DNA of 8,627 bases from Myxococcales bacterium (GTDB taxonomy: Bacteria > Myxococcota > Polyangia > Fen-1088): assembly GCA_003159055.1 (NCBI GenBank), contig PMLH01000275.1, positions 1-8,627 on the forward strand, written 5' to 3'. Shown in pieces: positions 4,672-8,627 of this stretch. The translations under genes and the position numbers were made by a program. The notes under the pieces are model-generated. The model saw nothing but the letters and a program-made list of their open reading frames with translations, did no database searches and was not told the DNA's origin. Position 1 is the first letter of the stretch. Every line of letters starts with the position of its first letter.

Positions 4672-7170
4672 CTACATCCCCGGGGCCAATGCGACCCCCC
4701 GGATGACCTCGCCGGCTTTCGACACTTGCAGGGTCGCAAACGTCCCCAGTCCGTCGTCGTGACTCGCAGCCGGCGCGGACATGGCCGAGAGCCGATCGCG
4801 GACCGTGACCAGCCTGGTGGGATCCGGCTCGCCGCCCGAGACCGAGCTGAACTGGACCGTGATCGCGTAGAGGGTCACCGTCCCGTCTTCGTTCACCGTG
4901 CCGGTCATGTTGCGTAGACCCGTCGTGTAGGTGGCGACCGGGTAGTCGGGAACGATCCTCGGCTGGTAGAGATCGAGTCCAGCGGTCAATGTGTAGTCGA
5001 GCTGCCAAGCTCCCCCCACCAGGCTCCACTTCTCGATGCCGGCAAGGGGATCGGGGATGAGGTTGCCATCGGCATCCACGTTCGCGTACCCCTCGTCGGC
5101 CACGTACAGCGTGGTCGGGTCGGCGAACCAGAATCCAAACGGCGTGTACGGCGAGGGCGCCTTGCTGACCGGATCGGTCGCCGGCGCGCTGAACAGCGGC
5201 ACGATGGTGTTGCCGGTGCCGAGCGGCAGTCCTTCGCCCGTGCCGTTCTGCACTTGGAAGACGCCGTCGTCACCGTTGCCGCCGCTCCCCTTGGCGACGT
5301 ACAGGTTGCCGCCGAAGATCCCCACGGCCCGAAAGTTGCTGTCTTTGACGTGTTGCTTGGCGGATTCATCGGGCCGGTCGGACGCGAAGTAAGCGCCCAA
5401 CTCAATCGAAACCGGCGAGCCCGGCGTCCCATAGCGAGCGCCGATGGTGGTTCCCGGTCCGCTGCCGTCATTGGCAATGGTCGAGTCAGCATTGCCTGCC
5501 ATGTAGAATTGCGTTCCGTCCACAGTGATGGCCGCGCGAGGATTGTCTCCGCTGTAGGCATTGGACTCGACGGTCAGCGACACGGAACCATCGGCCGCAA
5601 TGAGCGCGACTTCGCGGTCGAACAGCGGGTTGGTGTTGCCCGCCAGGTTCGCGGCCGTGTCGTAAGAATTGGAGACCCCGCCGGCGCCCACCGGGCCGGC
5701 ATAGCCCATATAGGTCAGGAGCTGCTTGTCCTGCGAAAGCATCAACGCCCCTTCCGATTTCGAGCTGAAGCTCGTCGTGATGCCGGTGAGCGAGAGCGTA
5801 CGCAGAGGCGAAGCGTTCGGGCTGGCGGGCACCATGTCGACGAAGATGCTGCCCTGGATGCCCGACACTGTCGGATCGCTGAAGATGAAGGGGTAGTCTT
5901 GGGTGTTGCCAAAAGTGTTGCCGTCGTACCGGACGCGGCTCAATGCCAGTGTGTCGTGTGCGCGCTTCGTATGGCGAACGTCATCGGAATTGAAGAGCCC
6001 AAGCATGAGTTGTGCGTCGTCGAAGGCGCAAGTCGCGCCCAGGCAGTCGAGATCCCACAGACGTTGAATGGTGCCGAGCAACGAGTAATGGTTGTAGGCT
6101 GTGTCCACGCTCTGGTGGCGCGCATGGCGCGAGGTGATGACCAGCGCGGGCGCGTGTCCCCCGCCAAGAACATCTCCGCCCGCGCCCAGCGGCGCTGAGC
6201 AGCAGCCCTGGGTCCCGGAGTAGTCGTTTTCATCCCAGGCGATGACGATGGCCGAATTCTCACGCCAGGCGCGCGAGTGCATGATGGCGTCCACAGTCGT
6301 TTTCAGGAACGCATCCCCGAGCGCGATCACCTTGTGGTCCAGCCCGGACTCGGGCGACGCACAGTCCGGAATTCCGAGTGCTGCGGCATTGGCCGCGGAA
6401 ACACCGTGCATGTCGTGGCATTGGTCGGGACTGATCCAGACGAAGTTCGGGATGTCGCCCTTCGCAAGATCGTGGGCAAGACCGTCAAACGGGACGATTC
6501 GTTTCATGCGTTGCGAATCATTCCGAATGTCCGAAAAGTACATGAAGGGATCGTGCTTCTGCGCGTAGAGCTTGCGCGGCACGGAAACCCCGGCGACCAC
6601 GTCGACCGGCGCGTATTCAACTGTCGAGCCGACACCCGGGATGGACTGCACGTACGCCCTCCACGTCAGGCGTTTCGCTTCGAGCTTGTCCACCAGGTTC
6701 GCTCCGTCGAACAGGTGTGATTTGGCACTGCTGCTGGCGATCTCCGCGGGCGTCAGCAGAACCGTGGCCGTGGCGTCACCCGAGTCAGGCACGAATTCCT
6801 CGGGCGCGCAGGTGACACCGACGCCAGCCTTGCAGTCGTCCCAGATGCCCTGGAAGTCGCCAGAGATCGCTGAAAGGTAGTTCGGCAGACTGGGGTGCGT
6901 GACGCCGTGGTAGTTCGTGGCGACGTTGTACCGCTGGGCGAGGGAGGTGATGTACGGGGCGTCAGCGGTGTTGCCGATGACCTGGTTGGTGCCGTGGTTT
7001 TCCATCATGATGACGAAGACGTGCTCAGGGGCGCCCTTCGCGGCCGGCGCAGGGGCGGAGGCGAATGCCTGACTATTCACGACGCCGGCGCTGATGCCGA
7101 ACGCGGCGAGGGCGGCAAGGGCCGCGCCTCCCGCGCGCATCCATCGCCGGGACCGGAATGTGCTGACCAT
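4672..7170 (-). CDS. Secreted alkaline/acid phosphatase-family phosphoesterase with beta-propeller-like C-terminus
   Basis: 832 residues. I choose the ATG at 7168-7170 because AGGAG lies 5 bases upstream and a signal peptide begins there; an in-frame ATG 52 codons earlier has neither. Residues 1-39 are an export signal: SRRWM (7-11) is twin-arginine-like, a hydrophobic stretch spans 14-31, and AFASA ends near 39. Residues 48-395 form a phosphoesterase domain resembling PI3P/acid phosphatases of the SapM/AcpA type: HVFVIMMENHG (50-60), THPSLPNYL (91-99, probable Ser/Thr nucleophile region), ISPDQCHDMHG (246-256), AWDENDYSGTQGCC (311-324), GGGHAPALVITSRH (336-349) and HYSLLGTIQRLWDL (361-374). 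Residues about 400-832 are rich in beta strands, with recurring units such as GTQFYMAG, GNLYVAKG, TTLYVADEG and VTLYAITV, each about one propeller blade apart. Known members hydrolyse phosphomonoesters outside the cytoplasm. The C-terminal part may bind substrate or surface, which is inference. It is transcribed divergently from the phospholipase C gene, with a 336-base shared upstream region. Confidence 0.9.
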   Translation of the reverse strand: MVSTFRSRRWMRAGGAALAALAAFGISAGVVNSQAFASAPAPAAKGAPEHVFVIMMENHGTNQVIGNTADAPYITSLAQRYNVATNYHGVTHPSLPNYLSAISGDFQGIWDDCKAGVGVTCAPEEFVPDSGDATATVLLTPAEIASSSAKSHLFDGANLVDKLEAKRLTWRAYVQSIPGVGSTVEYAPVDVVAGVSVPRKLYAQKHDPFMYFSDIRNDSQRMKRIVPFDGLAHDLAKGDIPNFVWISPDQCHDMHGVSAANAAALGIPDCASPESGLDHKVIALGDAFLKTTVDAIMHSRAWRENSAIVIAWDENDYSGTQGCCSAPLGAGGDVLGGGHAPALVITSRHARHQSVDTAYNHYSLLGTIQRLWDLDCLGATCAFDDAQLMLGLFNSDDVRHTKRAHDTLALSRVRYDGNTFGNTQDYPFIFSDPTVSGIQGSIFVDMVPASPNASPLRTLSLTGITTSFSSKSEGALMLSQDKQLLTYMGYAGPVGAGGVSNSYDTAANLAGNTNPLFDREVALIAADGSVSLTVESNAYSGDNPRAAITVDGTQFYMAGNADSTIANDGSGPGTTIGARYGTPGSPVSIELGAYFASDRPDESAKQHVKDSNFRAVGIFGGNLYVAKGSGGNGDDGVFQVQNGTGEGLPLGTGNTIVPLFSAPATDPVSKAPSPYTPFGFWFADPTTLYVADEGYANVDADGNLIPDPLAGIEKWSLVGGAWQLDYTLTAGLDLYQPRIVPDYPVATYTTGLRNMTGTVNEDGTVTLYAITVQFSSVSGGEPDPTRLVTVRDRLSAMSAPAASHDDGLGTFATLQVSKAGEVIRGVALAPGM

Positions 7171-7172
7171 AG

Positions 7173-7186
7173 TTTCTCCTGAGAAA
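7173..7186. promoter_or_regulatory. Palindrome covering the Shine-Dalgarno of the phosphatase gene
   Basis: The plus strand reads TTTCTC-CT-GAGAAA. On the mRNA (minus strand) the AGGAG ribosome-binding site lies within this 14-base dyad, so a 5-bp stem with a CAGG loop could partly mask it. The stem is short and mostly A-U, so its effect is uncertain. Confidence 0.4.
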
Positions 7187-7190
7187 AGTG

Positions 7191-7200
7191 TCACGTGAAC
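7191..7200 (-). promoter_or_regulatory. GTTCACGTGA element, phosphatase side
   Basis: On the minus strand this reads GTTCACGTGA, 20 bases upstream of the phosphatase ATG. It contains the perfect palindrome TCACGTGA. The identical 10-mer stands in the opposite orientation upstream of the phospholipase gene, so each copy has the same orientation relative to the gene it precedes. It is a candidate regulator site. Confidence 0.4.
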
Positions 7201-7236
7201 GAGGGGACGATGGACAGGCTGGAGGGCAAGACTGAC

Positions 7237-7260
7237 GGTTCGCCTCAAGCTGGGTGAACC
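7237..7260. promoter_or_regulatory. Inverted repeat GGTTCGCC-N8-GGTGAACC
   Basis: Eight-base arms (7237-7244 and 7253-7260) are separated by 8 bases, with a single mismatch that becomes a G-U pair in RNA. The right arm, read on the minus strand, is GGTTCACC and shares the GTTCAC core of the other elements. It lies 67-90 bases upstream of the phosphatase start. It is either an operator for a dimeric regulator or two half-sites. Confidence 0.4.
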
Positions 7261-7417
7261 AGAGGAGAAGTCTTGGGTAACAAACGCGTGCTCGGCGCCA
7301 TGACGATGAGAGACCGTACGCGGCACTACCAGCCCGGCCCGTCGCCGGCTTCCTCACGCCGGGTGCTGGGCGGTGCGCACACTCAGTTCGACACCGGGGG
7401 CCCCGATGTCACGCCGT

Positions 7418-7427
7418 GTTCACGTGA
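7418..7427 (+). promoter_or_regulatory. GTTCACGTGA element, phospholipase side
   Basis: An exact 10-base copy, in the opposite orientation, of the element at 7191-7200. It is 79 bases upstream of the phospholipase ATG and upstream of the PHO-box-like repeat, a position suited to an activator. Confidence 0.4.
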
Positions 7428-7448
7428 TCGCGGTCGGTTGTCCACCTG

Positions 7449-7466
7449 ATGTCATGTGCCTTTCAG
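7449..7466 (+). promoter_or_regulatory. PHO-box-like direct repeat upstream of phospholipase C
   Basis: The sequence ATGTCAT-GTGC-CTTTCAG aligns with the proteobacterial PHO box (CTGTCAT, 4 bases, CTGTCAY) at 12 of 18 positions. The first half-site matches 6 of 7 bases and the second 5 of 7, with the correct 11-base period. It ends 40 bases before the ATG. Phosphate-starvation control would suit a phospholipase, but the match is imperfect and uses the E. coli consensus. Confidence 0.35.
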
Positions 7467-7506
7467 ATACTGATGGCGAACATCAGCCCACGAGAGGAAC
7501 GCCCAT

Positions 7507-8627
7507 ATGTCGTCTGTCAGCCGCCGACGATTCCTTCAGCTCGGGGCTGGGGCAACAGCCGCCTCCCTGTTGTCGCCGCATATCGCCCAGGCCTCGGCCA
7601 TCGAGGCCAACCACCAGACGCGGTCGATCCGCGACGTTGAGCACATCGTCGTACTGGTGCAGGAGAACCGATCCTTCGACCACTACTTCGGCACCATGCG
7701 CGGGGTGCGCGGCTACGGTGACCCGCACCCGGTCACACTGCCCACGGGTAACAGCGTGTTCCACCAGCCAAACGCCTCCGGGGAGGTGCTGCCCTTCCAC
7801 CCCGACACCAAGGGCCTCGGGTTGGCGTTCCTGCAGGACCTCAACCACGGCTGGGACAACGGCCACTCGGTCCTTAACCACGGCCTCTACGACCAGTGGG
7901 TAGCCAACAAGAGCGCCACAACGATGGCTCATCTGACCCGTGACGACATCCCGTTCCACTACGCCCTCGCCGACGCATTTACCGTGTGTGACGACTACCA
8001 CTGTTCGCTGGTCGGTCCGACCGACCCAAACCGCTATTACCTGTGGACGGGTAGCGCCGGCGGCGCGGGTACCGGGGGTGGTCCAGTGATCGCCAACGAC
8101 GAGATCGGCTACTCGTGGACCACCTACCCCGAGCGCCTCCAGGAAGCAGGGGTGAGTTGGAAGATCTACCAGGACATGGGTGACGGCCTCGACGCGCACG
8201 GGTCTTGGGGATGGACCAGTGACCCATACATCGGCAACTACGGCGACAACTCGCTGCTCTACTTCACCCAGTACCAGAACGCGAAGCCTTCTGACCAGCT
8301 CTACAACCGCGCTCGCATCGGAACCAACGCCAAGGGTGGCCAGGACCTGCTCGAGATCCTTCGCGCCGACATTGCCAAGAACACCCTCCCCGCCGTCTCA
8401 TGGGTCGTCGCTCCCGAGGCCTACGCCGAGCACCCGGACTGGCCAGCCAACTACGGCGCCTGGTACATCGCCCAGGTCCTTGACGCCCTCACTGCGAATC
8501 CTGACGTGTGGAGCAAGACGGCGCTTTTCGTCACCTATGACGAGAACGACGGGTTCTTCGACCACATCGTGCCGCCCTACGCGCCGATGACCGCCGAGGA
8601 CGGCGCCTCGACCGTAGACACCGCCCT
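7507..8627 (+). CDS. Tat-exported phospholipase C, phosphoesterase family (C-terminus beyond right edge)
   Basis: An open frame of 373 codons runs from ATG at 7507 to the window edge. AGAGGA lies 8 bases upstream. The N-terminus MSSVSRRRFLQLGAGATAAS is a textbook twin-arginine signal with cleavage near AQA (about residues 27-29), so the enzyme is folded before export. Catalytic-domain hallmarks of bacterial phospholipase C (Pfam Phosphoesterase) follow in order: EHIVVLVQENRSFDHYFGTM (45-64, metal-binding Glu/Asn), HGW (115-117), DDYHCSLVGPTDPNRYYLWTG (162-182, with T172 the likely nucleophile), PAVSWVVAPEAYAEHP (295-310) and TYDENDGFFDH (343-353, metal-binding Asp/Glu). Known relatives cleave phosphatidylcholine or sphingomyelin to a diacylglycerol or ceramide and a phosphorylated head group, and often carry C-terminal DUF756 domains. 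About 140-350 more residues are expected outside the window. Hemolytic or non-hemolytic type cannot be judged. It is divergent from the other phosphoesterase, and a PHO-box-like repeat lies upstream. Confidence 0.93.
   Translation, partial: MSSVSRRRFLQLGAGATAASLLSPHIAQASAIEANHQTRSIRDVEHIVVLVQENRSFDHYFGTMRGVRGYGDPHPVTLPTGNSVFHQPNASGEVLPFHPDTKGLGLAFLQDLNHGWDNGHSVLNHGLYDQWVANKSATTMAHLTRDDIPFHYALADAFTVCDDYHCSLVGPTDPNRYYLWTGSAGGAGTGGGPVIANDEIGYSWTTYPERLQEAGVSWKIYQDMGDGLDAHGSWGWTSDPYIGNYGDNSLLYFTQYQNAKPSDQLYNRARIGTNAKGGQDLLEILRADIAKNTLPAVSWVVAPEAYAEHPDWPANYGAWYIAQVLDALTANPDVWSKTALFVTYDENDGFFDHIVPPYAPMTAEDGASTVDTA

Larger units (their letters stand above)
7171..7506. promoter_or_regulatory. Shared divergent regulatory region between the two phosphoesterase genes
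   Basis: 336 bases with no gene. The hexamer GTTCAC occurs three times on one strand or the other (7195-7200 and 7255-7260 as GTGAAC, 7418-7423 as GTTCAC), where about 0.16 would be expected by chance in random sequence. Also present are a PHO-box-like direct repeat, an 8-8-8 inverted repeat and a repeated GATGTCA (7405-7411, 7448-7454). I see no clear sigma-70 promoter for either gene. Confidence 0.55.

Noticed and set aside
5254..6198. A 314-codon plus-strand open frame
   Set aside because: It is antisense to the phosphatase gene, whose minus-strand product has full family motifs; the plus-strand product has no recognisable domain.
7171..7326. A 52-codon N-terminal extension of the phosphatase to an upstream ATG
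   Set aside because: The extension has no Shine-Dalgarno and would bury the export signal; the ATG at 7168-7170 has AGGAG at the right distance and begins a signal peptide.
7373..7903. A 176-codon plus-strand frame overlapping the phospholipase start
   Set aside because: It is the +1-shifted frame of the phospholipase, giving a Ser/Thr/Arg/Pro-rich shadow. The true frame starts at 7507 with a Tat signal and QENRSFDHY.
7483..8199. A 238-codon minus-strand frame opposite the phospholipase
   Set aside because: It is antisense to strongly conserved phospholipase C motifs; its Val-rich product has no domain signature.

Overview
The window (8,627 bp, visibly GC-rich, with strong G/C bias at third codon positions) looks like chromosomal DNA of a high-GC Gram-negative bacterium. 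A predatory or soil Myxococcota (Polyangiales-like) is my best guess. The guess rests on a DUF2169-based, type VI secretion (T6SS)-style gene cluster beside large secreted phosphoesterases. It is inference only; no rRNA or marker gene is present. The phospholipase at the right end looks equally at home in Actinobacteria.

Left half (1-4297, all minus strand): a tight three-gene operon, read right to left. It holds a DUF2169 protein (3323-4297, GTG start), a 993-residue protein of unrecognised family (326-3307), and the start of a second DUF2169-like protein (1-313, cut by the window edge). The intergenic gaps are only 15 and 12 bases and each contains the Shine-Dalgarno sequence of the next gene. 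DUF2169 proteins are known from T6SS effector clusters, where they act as loading adaptors or chaperones. The 993-residue protein is therefore a candidate cargo, spike or structural partner. It has a His/Pro-rich N-terminal domain, about 450 residues of Lys/Ala/Glu-rich coiled coil arranged as two copies of one unit, a hydrophobic segment, and a low-complexity C-terminus with a duplicated Trp motif. It matches no family I can name and is the best candidate here for something undescribed.

Middle (4298-4671): 374 bases without a convincing gene. They contain an AT-rich island, a short palindrome, and a plus-strand reading frame that looks like a lipoprotein signal peptide with a lipobox but has no usable start codon.

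Right half (4672-8627): two divergently transcribed secreted phosphoesterases. On the minus strand is an 832-residue protein joining an acid/PI3P-phosphatase-like catalytic domain to a roughly 430-residue beta-propeller-like C-terminus. On the plus strand is a Tat-exported phospholipase C, cut by the right edge. Their 336-bp shared upstream region holds a PHO-box-like direct repeat, three GTTCAC hexamers (two of them in an identical 10-bp GTTCACGTGA element in opposite orientations), and an 8-8-8 inverted repeat. This suggests shared control, perhaps by phosphate limitation. Together the pair would release phosphate or diacylglycerol from phospholipids and phosphate esters outside the cytoplasm.
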